From IMG/VR virus record IMGVR_UViG_3300025153_000247, positions 1-23,112 of that record: a stretch of DNA of 23,112 nt; one strand, given 5' to 3'. The translations under genes were made by a program, and so were the position numbers. The first letter of the stretch is position 1. Each line of letters starts with the position of its first letter. Of this stretch, positions 15,497-21,669 are shown one piece after another. The notes under the pieces are model-generated. The model did not search any database and had not been told where the DNA came from. It was given only the letters and a program-made list of their open reading frames with translations. The DNA comes from a virus.

Positions 15497-16429
15497 TCAA
15501 GCGGTCACCGCGATGCTGAAAAGCGGATCCAGTGCCCCGGCCGTCACTGTCCGCGTCGCAATCCACTCGCACGAGCCGAGACGTTTCTTATCCGAGCTGT
15601 AGGCGAACTGGGCATCTGCCAGTGAGGCGTTCTTCACCGTCGCCGTGACAGCGGCGGATGCGATCACCAGATCCGCACCACCGGCCGCGAGTGAGCTGCC
15701 CAGCGCCACGGCCGGCATCAGCTTCGCCATCGCCTGTGCCATCGTCGGGCCGACCGGGATCGCCTTCGCGGAAACATCCAGCCCTTGCAAGCTCATGTCC
15801 ACCGTGCCGAGGCCGTCCACTTCCTGTTCTTTCAGCTTGAGCGAAAATGCGATTTCCCAGCCCGCTTCCGTCTGGAACGAGCTCCACGGTGCCGATCCGC
15901 CCCAAACCGTGGTGAAGGCACTGGTCGGGATATCGCTAACGGCGAATCCCGCATCCCCCGGATAGGCGGCGGCGGCGATGGTGTAATACGCAGCCGCATT
16001 CGCCGGATCGGTGGACTTTGCGAGCAGGCCGGTGAATTTTACGTTGCCGGAAATCGTCTTGCTCACCCCGAGGCGCAGATTCGGCATCTGGGTGAGAGAG
16101 GCGTTGTGGATCGTTAGTTTCACGCCGTCCACACCCCACACCACCAGCGCACGATCCGCCGCACCGTAGATGCTCGTGCCGATGTTCGTGCCCGCGTAGG
16201 GCCAGAGCACTGCCGCAAGACCGGCGGTGAACCGGCCTTCCGGCTCGAAGGTCACCTCGATCATCCTGCTGGAAAACCGCTCGTCCACTTTTCCAAAGCG
16301 GGAGGTCTCCACCGGGAAGCGCTTGTTTTTCGGCGCGACCGTTACGTCGCCCTTGCTCCAGAAGGATTGGCCGGCGAACTGCACGATGCAGGGTCCGGTG
16401 ATGATGGTGGTTCTGTCGATGCCTGGCAT
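15497..16429 (-). CDS. Tail tube (major tail) protein
   Basis: The 310-residue protein begins MPGIDRTTIITGPCIVQFAG and is rich in beta strands and small residues, as tail tube proteins are: VTVAPKNKRFPVETSRFGKV, RMIEVTFEPEG, then KTISGNVKFTGL, IAFSLKLKEQEVDGLGTVDM and SCEWIATRTVTAGALDPLFS. It lies right after the tail-completion-like genes, the usual site of the major tail protein. The substrate is the growing tail, where it would polymerise as hexameric rings around the tape measure. No contractile sheath gene is visible nearby, which favours a non-contractile tail. The assignment rests on position, size and general pattern. Confidence 0.65.
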   Translation of the reverse strand: MPGIDRTTIITGPCIVQFAGQSFWSKGDVTVAPKNKRFPVETSRFGKVDERFSSRMIEVTFEPEGRFTAGLAAVLWPYAGTNIGTSIYGAADRALVVWGVDGVKLTIHNASLTQMPNLRLGVSKTISGNVKFTGLLAKSTDPANAAAYYTIAAAAYPGDAGFAVSDIPTSAFTTVWGGSAPWSSFQTEAGWEIAFSLKLKEQEVDGLGTVDMSLQGLDVSAKAIPVGPTMAQAMAKLMPAVALGSSLAAGGADLVIASAAVTATVKNASLADAQFAYSSDKKRLGSCEWIATRTVTAGALDPLFSIAVTA

Positions 16430-16440
16430 GGTCGTGTTCT

Positions 16441-16461
16441 AGTTGATGGTTGTTAGTTGAT
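16441..16461. repeat. Heptamer array RGTTGWT x3
   Basis: AGTTGAT, GGTTGTT and AGTTGAT follow in a strict 7-base register just upstream of the tail tube start codon. In the leftward mRNA they appear as ATCAAC-rich A/C leader sequence with no Shine-Dalgarno. The remainder of the 85-base spacer (16430-16514) holds no gene. Confidence 0.6.
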
Positions 16462-16514
16462 GAGTTTTTTAAAGAGAGATGGGGAGTAAAGATCTTCAGT
16501 TTGATATTTCATTT

Positions 16515-17222
16515 TCATGCGGTTGCTTTGAATTGCAGCACGTCCCCCGGATTCAGCCCGGCCTTGAACGCCGCCGTCCTAACCACCGTCCCGGCAGGCA
16601 GAGTGATCGGCACCGTGTAGCCGATGGTGCCCGCGCCGCCCTGCGTCGGGAAGCTGCCGTCCGTCGTGTAGTAGATGGTCGCTCCCACCGTGCCGCACGT
16701 CAGGACGTATTTCCCGGACACCACGGACGCCTGCACGCCCAGCGGCTTCACCGCCGGATCCAGGCCGATCTCGAAAACATTCAGTGTGACCAGGTAGGAC
16801 ACATAGCCCTTCTTCACCTTCATCTTCTTCGCCGGGTCTTTCTCCGCGTAAAGGATCACATCCCCTAACGATTGCCGGTGCAGGGCACCGATCACGCGCA
16901 GAGCGCCCTTCGCCGCGCTGATGCCGGTGCCACTCTTCACATCCCGGTTCATCAGCACCTGCTCGATGACTTGGATCTCGATCTGAAAATTCATCACTGG
17001 CCCCGGCAGGTTCTTTTCCGCACTCACCACTTCCGGCGCGAAGATGACGACGGCCAGACCGATCTTCCCCTTAGGGTCGATCAGCGTTTGCAGTTTCCGC
17101 TGCACTTCCGTCTCGATGTCCCCCTCGTCATCCCGCAGGACGGTCACGGTGGACAGCGACGGCACGCCGCCCAGGAGCGAGAACACGTCGGCATGCAGCC
17201 GGTCGATGATTCCATCGTTCAT
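16515..17222 (-). CDS. Tail-completion-like protein with C-terminal chitobiase-C/FN3-type domain
   Basis: The 235-residue protein has two parts. Residues 1-150 (SLSTVTVLRDDEGDIETEVQ, LAVVIFAPEV, MNFQIEIQVIEQ and GYVSYLVTLNVFE) resemble tail-terminator or gpU-type proteins that cap the tail tube. Residues about 158-235 match the chitobiase/beta-hexosaminidase C-terminal type domain: VSGKYVLTCGTVGATIYYTT, then DGSFPT, VPITLPAGTVVRTAAF and KAGLNPGDV. That immunoglobulin-like module is common in extracellular enzymes and is presumably displayed on the virion. The ATG overlaps the previous gene's stop (ATGA). The domain at the C-terminus is more certain than the function of the first part. Confidence 0.65.
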   Translation of the reverse strand: MNDGIIDRLHADVFSLLGGVPSLSTVTVLRDDEGDIETEVQRKLQTLIDPKGKIGLAVVIFAPEVVSAEKNLPGPVMNFQIEIQVIEQVLMNRDVKSGTGISAAKGALRVIGALHRQSLGDVILYAEKDPAKKMKVKKGYVSYLVTLNVFEIGLDPAVKPLGVQASVVSGKYVLTCGTVGATIYYTTDGSFPTQGGAGTIGYTVPITLPAGTVVRTAAFKAGLNPGDVLQFKATA

Positions 17223-17836
17223 GCCGGGCCTCCGTTTCCGCTAGTGATCAGCGCATCGAGATATTCCTCGGCGGCGATTCCTGAAATTTCTCCCAGCTCT
17301 TCAAACGGGATGAGTGATGGATCTTCCGGGATGTTCGCTTCCGTCACCAGAATGTATTTCACATCCAGATCCTGCGTCCCGCGTCCGGTGGTTTTCTGTG
17401 CCAACACCGGCTGATGCTTCGGTCCCACGCGGGCAAAAAACAAATCATCGAACTCGCCGGCACGCTTGCCGTAGGAATCCTCCGCCACGGCGATGGTCAG
17501 ATAGTATTTACCCGCACCCGGCTTCACTATCACCGGTCCGAAGGCCGCTGCCAGCCGTGAGGCCCGTGGCACTAACAAAGACGCGCCGGAATCATCGCTC
17601 TGGCTCTCGATCTGTTCATAGGCTTTCGCCAGGTGACCGGTCGGCTCCGCACCCAGCCGCGTGGCAGAGGCGTGTTGCCCGGCCGCGATCACCGAGCCCG
17701 TTTCCTTGATCCAGTTCTCCGCCGCTCCGGCGATGGCCGCGTGCAGCACCGCAGGCTTGGACAGCTCCTCGCCGATGGCGCGCAGATCCGCGCTCGCGAG
17801 ATCCGAAAAATCAATCTGCACGGCGATGGCACTCAT
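17219..17836 (-). CDS. Head-tail/tail-completion protein, gpV/HK97-gp10-like
   Basis: The 205-residue protein starts MSAIAVQIDFSDLASADLRA and contains an amphipathic helical stretch (VLHAAIAGAAENWIKETGSV) and GHLAKAYEQIESQSDDSGAS, then LLVPRASRLAAAFGPVIVKP. Such a helix, a sandwich of strands, and an RAGEFDDLFFARVGPKHQP segment are what small virion-morphogenesis proteins of the gp10/gpG type look like. It joins the head and tail or completes the tail. It overlaps both neighbours by ATGA, making a tightly coupled trio with the minor-head-like and tail-completion-like genes. The assignment is by position and size. Confidence 0.55.
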   Translation of the reverse strand: MSAIAVQIDFSDLASADLRAIGEELSKPAVLHAAIAGAAENWIKETGSVIAAGQHASATRLGAEPTGHLAKAYEQIESQSDDSGASLLVPRASRLAAAFGPVIVKPGAGKYYLTIAVAEDSYGKRAGEFDDLFFARVGPKHQPVLAQKTTGRGTQDLDVKYILVTEANIPEDPSLIPFEELGEISGIAAEEYLDALITSGNGGPA

Positions 17837-18876
17837 GCTGCAACACCTCCGTTTTTCGCAGCATAGGCATCCGCCGCGCGTTTCACCGCCTTGTCCATCA
17901 GCGCCTTCTTCCGCGCATCCCGTGCCGCCTGGCGATCGCTGAACGTCGCCTTGCCATCCGGTGCCACGGTCGCGCCCGTCGCCTCTTCGAACCGCTTAAC
18001 GATTTTTGGATCCACTTTCTTGAGAGACATCACCGGCGTCGGCAGCGGCAGCGTTCCCGCCATCACCTTTGGCCGCTCCATGCCCGAGTGAAATTGCCGG
18101 ATCGATTGCCCGTCCGGGCCGGTCACCCCGAGCTGCACGCAAGTGGCTAACGAAACCTCGCGCCATCCCATTCCCGAATTGAAAGCGAACGGCGGATGAT
18201 CCACATCCAGCGCATCGGAGAAGTTGCCCGTCGCGCCCAGCTCGCCCCACACCGGATCACCCTTCAGCGCGATCATCCGGCGTGACACAGACATTCCTGT
18301 CTGTTCTTCACCGGGGCCGAAAAGCTGCCCGCCAGCGATCGTCCACCGCGAGCGAGGATCCGCCTTGGTCGGCGCGCTGCCGTCCCAATTCCGCGGCGCG
18401 GTAACCTCGAAAACGCGCACCAGTTCCCACGCCGGGAAAGCCGCCAGCCTCGCCGCCTCATGGCCGCGATATTGCTGGCCCGCGCCCTGCATGAGCTGCC
18501 GCTGCGTCCGCACGATGAGATCCAACCGGCGGAACGATGACAAATCCTGAAGCGTGCCTTTCAGCGCCGGTGGCACCGCGCCAGGCGGCGTGTCCGGAAA
18601 CCCGCCTTTCGGGGTGTAGCGCAAAGCCCTTAGTGTTTCCAACAGAGTCACACGGGCAGTCGCTTCGTTCATCTCGCCGTTAGCGATCGCATCCGCCACT
18701 TCCTTGATCTTGGAAACAAAAATCGCATTCGCGCCGTGCGCACAAAACACCGCCCGGTTCAGCACCCCGCTGCCCAGCTCCCGCAAGCCCGCCGTGTCCA
18801 GCGTCGTCGGCATCAGCCTCCGCTCGCGTGCCAGGCGGAACGCGTCGAAGATCGGATTTGGATCGGGAGTTGGCAT
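17833..18876 (-). CDS. Minor-head-like phage protein
   Basis: The product is about 347 residues from MPTPDPNPIFDAFRLARERR. The N-terminal half is helical (LDTAGLRELGSGVLNRAVF, KIKEVADAIANG, TARVTLLETLRALRYTP). Then come LDLIVRTQRQLMQGAGQQYR and the segment DPVWGELG with HPPFAFNSGMGWREVS, which resembles a motif of phage head-morphogenesis (Mu-F/SPP1-gp7-like) proteins. The C-terminal tail is basic and helical. Two starts exist: ATG at 18891, which lies in the loop of a hairpin, and ATG at 18876. I prefer the second. A second copy of the hairpin element is embedded in the coding region (18287-18304) and encodes QTGMSV. No portal is visible in the window. Confidence 0.5.
   Translation of the reverse strand: MPTPDPNPIFDAFRLARERRLMPTTLDTAGLRELGSGVLNRAVFCAHGANAIFVSKIKEVADAIANGEMNEATARVTLLETLRALRYTPKGGFPDTPPGAVPPALKGTLQDLSSFRRLDLIVRTQRQLMQGAGQQYRGHEAARLAAFPAWELVRVFEVTAPRNWDGSAPTKADPRSRWTIAGGQLFGPGEEQTGMSVSRRMIALKGDPVWGELGATGNFSDALDVDHPPFAFNSGMGWREVSLATCVQLGVTGPDGQSIRQFHSGMERPKVMAGTLPLPTPVMSLKKVDPKIVKRFEEATGATVAPDGKATFSDRQAARDARKKALMDKAVKRAADAYAAKNGGVAA
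18287..18304. repeat. GACA-TTCC-TGTC hairpin element inside a coding region
   Basis: ACAGACA (18287-18293), TTCC loop and TGTCTGT (18298-18304) form a perfect 7-bp inverted repeat. The core and loop are the same as in the element at 18884-18901. It lies in frame within the minor-head-like gene. Confidence 0.6.
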
Positions 18877-18883
18877 GAGGAGT

Positions 18884-18901
18884 CGCGACATTCCTGTCGC
18901 G
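18884..18901. repeat. GACA-TTCC-TGTC hairpin element at a start codon
   Basis: CGCGACA (18884-18890), TTCC loop and TGTCGCG (18895-18901) form a perfect 7-bp inverted repeat. The outer stem differs from the copy at 18287-18304 but pairing is kept, so the structure is conserved. One candidate start codon of the minor-head-like gene (18891-18889) falls across the loop. Confidence 0.65.
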
Positions 18902-18913
18902 GGTTTGGTTAGT

Positions 18914-19195
18914 TCAGATGAAAATGGTTTCCCCTTCGGTGATGGCGATGGCCGTCTGATCGAACTCCACGCGGATTTCCGTCAGCTCCAAGATCAGGCG
19001 CGGAATCATTCCCGCCTCGATCTCGAAAACCCAAGCAGCGTTCTGCCAAGTCGCATCCCCAGGAGATGGCGAAAAGAAATGGATCCGCGCGGCCTGGACG
19101 TTGATAAGCGCGGACACACGGAAAATGAACTGCGACCAGCGGACCTGCGTCAGCTTGTCGTCGGAATTCCCGATCTGGATGGTGAGTGTTTTCAT
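18914..19195 (-). CDS. Small phage structural-region protein of unknown function
   Basis: The 93-residue product begins MKTLTIQIGNSDDKLTQVRW. It looks like alternating beta strands (FIFRVSALINVQAARIHFFS, WVFEIEAGMIPRLILELTEI, TAIAITEGETIFI). No family was recognised. It is translationally coupled to the preceding connector-like gene, whose TAA overlaps the ATG by one base (TAATG). The gene order suggests a head-tail joining or adaptor protein, but nothing in the sequence proves it. Confidence 0.6.
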   Translation of the reverse strand: MKTLTIQIGNSDDKLTQVRWSQFIFRVSALINVQAARIHFFSPSPGDATWQNAAWVFEIEAGMIPRLILELTEIRVEFDQTAIAITEGETIFI

Positions 19196-19635
19196 TAGAG
19201 ACCCCGTTGGGTGTCGCGGGTAAAAAGTCTTTGTTTTGGGGCGCTGCCTTCGATTTGCTGGCTGACGCCACTGTCATCCGTCGCGCCTTCAGGCTGCTCG
19301 ATCTGCACGCGGCCGTCAGACACCCGCTCGAAGAACCGCAGCGCATTCGCCGCCGCCTTGGCCCGCGCGTCGCTCACTTCCAGATCCAGCCGCGTCAGCA
19401 GCTCCACACGGATTAGGTGCAGGGCGGAAAGATGAGTGCGCTCCGGGAGAGTGACTCCCGCCGCCAGCTTGTTAGCCTTATTGTCTCCGATGTAGCCACG
19501 GCATTGGTTCACGACGGTGGTGAGCACATCCAGCATCACGTCCTGCGTTCCAGCTGCCGCCACTCGCTCGTAGGCCAGCTTCTCCGGCTCGTTCAGCACG
19601 CCCAGCACATCGGTTCCTGTCAGTTCTCTCCACAT
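19195..19635 (-). CDS. gp36/DUF1320-like head-tail connector protein
   Basis: The 146-residue protein begins MWRELTGTDVLGVLNEPEKL. It shows the plan of Mu gp36 (DUF1320): an N-terminal helix, the segment VNQCRGYIGDNKANKLAAGV containing a helix that starts the conserved core, PERTHLSALHLIRVELLTRL, and ARAKAAANALRFFERVSDGR near the end. This family lies next to the capsid gene in Mu-like phages and is thought to connect head and tail. The start is set at ATG 19635, since a frame extension to 19698 would cross a strong hairpin. The leader has three tandem TAGGA 9-mers directly before the ATG, an unusual ribosome-binding region. Confidence 0.65.
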   Translation of the reverse strand: MWRELTGTDVLGVLNEPEKLAYERVAAAGTQDVMLDVLTTVVNQCRGYIGDNKANKLAAGVTLPERTHLSALHLIRVELLTRLDLEVSDARAKAAANALRFFERVSDGRVQIEQPEGATDDSGVSQQIEGSAPKQRLFTRDTQRGL

Positions 19636-19662
19636 AAGTCCTATATCTCCTATTCGTCCTAG
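19636..19662 (-). promoter_or_regulatory. Triple TAGGA leader before the connector gene
   Basis: On the minus strand three 9-base units (TAGGACGAA, TAGGAGATA, TAGGACTTA) run directly into the TG of the ATG at 19635. TAGGAG is Shine-Dalgarno-like and lies about 9 bases upstream of the start codon, so it may provide ribosome binding here, where most neighbours lack it. Confidence 0.5.
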
Positions 19663-19675
19663 CGGTTCCCGGTGA

Positions 19676-19735
19676 CGCGGCGGATGATGCAATGCCATCC
19701 GCCGCGCGGACCGGAGTCCGTTAGCCCCTATGGGG
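19676..19735. terminator. Three consecutive inverted repeats after the capsid gene
   Basis: The first is CGCGGCGGATG (19676-19686) with CATCCGCCGCG (19696-19706), a perfect 11-bp stem. Next to it are CGGAC/GTCCG (about 19706-19719) and CCCC/GGGG (about 19725-19735). They fill the spacer between the capsid gene stop at 19744 and the connector gene. No T tract follows on the minus strand, so they may be a leaky attenuator or a processing and stability element that keeps capsid mRNA abundant, not a full terminator. Confidence 0.5.
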
Positions 19736-19743
19736 TGATTCGT

Positions 19744-20766
19744 TCAGCTCACCGTGAACTTGCGGATGCCCAGCGTGCTGGTGATCTTCGTGAGTTCGTA
19801 ATGCTCGACGACGATTTCATACAGCTTCGCGCTGATCTGCCGCTCATACACGCGCACCTTTTCGCCACCTTCGCAGGGGCTGAGGAAGCGCTTGATGTTC
19901 GAAGGATCTTCGGCATCCATGCCGTCCATCGCCAGGAACATCAGCACGAGGTTAGAGACCACCTCGGCCTTGGCACCGCCGGTGCTGTAACGCTCCTTGG
20001 AAACGAGCACCTTGTCCACGCCGATGAGGCCCGCCACCTGCTCCGGGGTCATCCCGGCACTGGCGAATCCGCCTGCGGTGTTTTGCGCACGGTGCGCAAG
20101 CATGCGCTTGCTCCACGAGGTGTCACCATAGCCCACGCGGTTCATGCGCACGCCGGAGGCAGTGGAGCCGGTGATCAGATCGCTGATGACGTCCTGATCC
20201 GGGTCCTTGCCAGCGGTGGTGTCCCACGTTTTCGCGGTGTTAGTCGCCGCCGCACTGAGCAGGGCGATGGCACGGCGCAGCGAGTTCCGGCGGAGGCGGC
20301 GGAGCAGCTTCCCGGTGTAGAACTCACGCCAGTTCTGACGGTCTGCCACTTCGTCGAGATCCACGCAGATCTTGAGTCCGCGGTTCTCCGTTTTTGCCAC
20401 CGTTTTCCCGGAGGTGTATTCCACGCTGCCGAAGTCGCCCTTGATCGCACGCAGGTCGTTATCCTCGGTGTAAAATTCCTCGGCGTTCGTATCCTCACGG
20501 TATTCGAATTTGCGGGGAACCATCACCTCGGGGGCGAAGAACTGGAGCGTGGCCTCGATGTCGTTAGAATCCCGCCAGCCCACCGCGTAACCGGTGAGAG
20601 GTTCGGAAAAGTAAGACTCGGTGAAGAGCGAGGCATTGGCGGCCACGACGCGGTCGTGCTGGAATCCGCCATCGTCCGGCGGTGCGTATGCGGCGAGAGC
20701 CATGGCTCCCAGATAGGCGTTCGCGCTGATGCGGCGGCCCGTGATGATCGGTTGTTTGCTTTTCAT
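19744..20766 (-). CDS. Major capsid protein
   Basis: The 340-residue protein (MKSKQPIITGRRISANAYLG) has the organisation of lambda-E/HK97-fold capsid proteins. An extended N-terminal arm with acidic and aromatic residues leads into EVMVPRKFEYREDTNAEEFY, then the long spine-helix region VCVDLDEVADRQNWREFY-like (residues about 130-160) and LLRRLRRNSLRRAIALLSAA. The end has strands KVRVYERQISAKLYEIVVEH and TSTLGIRKFTVS. It follows protease/scaffold and cement genes, as in Mu-like and lambda-like head operons. A hairpin element lies in the spacer on its 5' side and a cluster of three on its 3' side. The start ATG at 20766 has an A-rich leader without a Shine-Dalgarno. Confidence 0.85.
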   Translation of the reverse strand: MKSKQPIITGRRISANAYLGAMALAAYAPPDDGGFQHDRVVAANASLFTESYFSEPLTGYAVGWRDSNDIEATLQFFAPEVMVPRKFEYREDTNAEEFYTEDNDLRAIKGDFGSVEYTSGKTVAKTENRGLKICVDLDEVADRQNWREFYTGKLLRRLRRNSLRRAIALLSAAATNTAKTWDTTAGKDPDQDVISDLITGSTASGVRMNRVGYGDTSWSKRMLAHRAQNTAGGFASAGMTPEQVAGLIGVDKVLVSKERYSTGGAKAEVVSNLVLMFLAMDGMDAEDPSNIKRFLSPCEGGEKVRVYERQISAKLYEIVVEHYELTKITSTLGIRKFTVS

Positions 20767-20784
20767 GATCTTGTTTCGATTGTA

Positions 20785-20805
20785 GCGGCTGTCTGCGACC
20801 GCCGC
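20785..20805. repeat. GCGGC-type hairpin element, copy 1
   Basis: GCGGCTGTC (20785-20793), TGC loop and GACCGCCGC (20797-20805) give a 9-bp stem with one mismatch. It lies 19 bases upstream of the capsid start codon. The sequence and its TTGTA flank match the element at 21641-21661. Confidence 0.65.
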
Positions 20806-20814
20806 TGATAGAGG

Positions 20815-21321
20815 TTATGGGTTGACGGTGGGGAACCGTGGGATCACCGCCACTTGCTCACCGTCCGCAGCGGCGGAGCAGTAAGGAGCCGTCTTGCCTA
20901 CCCAGAAAGCGCCGGAGACCACCGCATCGGTGATCTTGCCGCCCGCCGTGGCATAGACGTTGGTGTTTTCCGCAATGGCCTTGCTGGCGATCATCTTCAC
21001 CGTACCACGAATGGCACCGAGGAGATGAAATGCCGCATAGTCACCGCTTGCCGGTTCATCGGCACATGGTCCCAGCGGGATGAGTGATGCCGTGCAGAGG
21101 ATGGCGGAGCCGGAGGCCGTGCCCTTCGCTCCCAGCAGGTAGCGGGTGGCGAAGGCGGCTTCGGTGATCAGAGTCACCTTACCATCTTCCAGCAGCTTGT
21201 CCGTCGCGCTATTCGTCGCCACGCCCTTGAGTTTCAAGCTCCACTCCCGCGCCATGACAGCGAGGACCGGAAGCACCAATAGGAGTGCCAGGATTACCCC
21301 GGCGATCAGTTGTAGTTTCAT
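20815..21321 (-). CDS. DUF2190-like capsid cement/decoration protein with N-terminal signal-like segment
   Basis: The 168-residue protein has a hydrophobic start, MKLQLIAGVILALLLVLPVL followed by AVMA, then a typical small beta-rich DUF2190-like cement domain (LLEDGKVTLITEAAFATRYL, AGDYAAFHLLGAIRGTVKM-like strands, ENTNVYATAGGKITDAVVSG, VWVGKTAPY-like end). Decoration proteins bind the assembled capsid. A second in-frame ATG (MAREWSLKLKG, at 21255) would give a protein without the hydrophobic part. The upstream ATG has a leader very similar to that of the nested scaffold start in the protease gene, which supports its use. A signal peptide on a capsid decoration protein is unusual. Confidence 0.7.
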   Translation of the reverse strand: MKLQLIAGVILALLLVLPVLAVMAREWSLKLKGVATNSATDKLLEDGKVTLITEAAFATRYLLGAKGTASGSAILCTASLIPLGPCADEPASGDYAAFHLLGAIRGTVKMIASKAIAENTNVYATAGGKITDAVVSGAFWVGKTAPYCSAAADGEQVAVIPRFPTVNP

Positions 21322-21366
21322 GTCTTTTTTTTCTTTGTTGGTCGGTTCGTTGTGATGGCTCGGCGG

Positions 21367-21618
21367 TTAGGCCTTGCCGGTTTTCTTCTCCAGCTTCGCC
21401 AGCGCGGCCTCATGCTCCGCTTGCGTCGTTAGAATGGTGATCGCCTGCTCCCGGCTGAGGCCGAGGCGGGTCTTTTCGAGGACTTGCTCTTCCGTGAATC
21501 GCGCCGGCAGCGGCGCGGGCTTCATCGCCTCGATCTCCGCACGGGCGGCGATGTCGATGTTGATGGGGGATTCGGAAACATTGGTCTCCGCTTCCCCTGG
21601 TGCTGTGTTTTTCGCCAT
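21367..21618 (-). CDS. Small phage head-operon protein of unknown function
   Basis: The 83-residue product begins MAKNTAPGEAETNVSESPIN. It is acidic and helical, with SREQAITILTTQAEHEAALA and a lysine-rich end (KLEKKTGKA). EEQVLEKTRLGLSREQAITI resembles a helical phrase found in short proteins of Mu-like head operons. It lies between protease/scaffold and cement genes. The ATG at 21618 has an A-rich leader (ACAAACCAAACAATCACG), and a hairpin element lies just upstream. Function is not known; a scaffold accessory is one possibility. Confidence 0.6.
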   Translation of the reverse strand: MAKNTAPGEAETNVSESPINIDIAARAEIEAMKPAPLPARFTEEQVLEKTRLGLSREQAITILTTQAEHEAALAKLEKKTGKA

Positions 21619-21640
21619 GATCGTGATTGTTTGGTTTGTA

Positions 21641-21661
21641 GCGGCGGTCTGTGACCGTCGC
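21641..21661. repeat. GCGGC-type hairpin element, copy 2
   Basis: GCGGCGGTC (21641-21649), TGT loop and GACCGTCGC (21653-21661) form a 9-bp stem with one mismatch. It lies 23 bases upstream of the start codon of the small acidic protein, between two genes. Copy 1 is before the capsid gene. Confidence 0.65.
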
Positions 21662-21669
21662 AGGTTAGC

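Noticed and set aside
19672-20808. A 378-codon open frame on the plus strand opposite the capsid gene
   Set aside because: It mirrors the capsid coding sequence on the other strand, has low-complexity His/Arg/Val-rich translation and no recognisable motif. High G+C creates such antisense frames.
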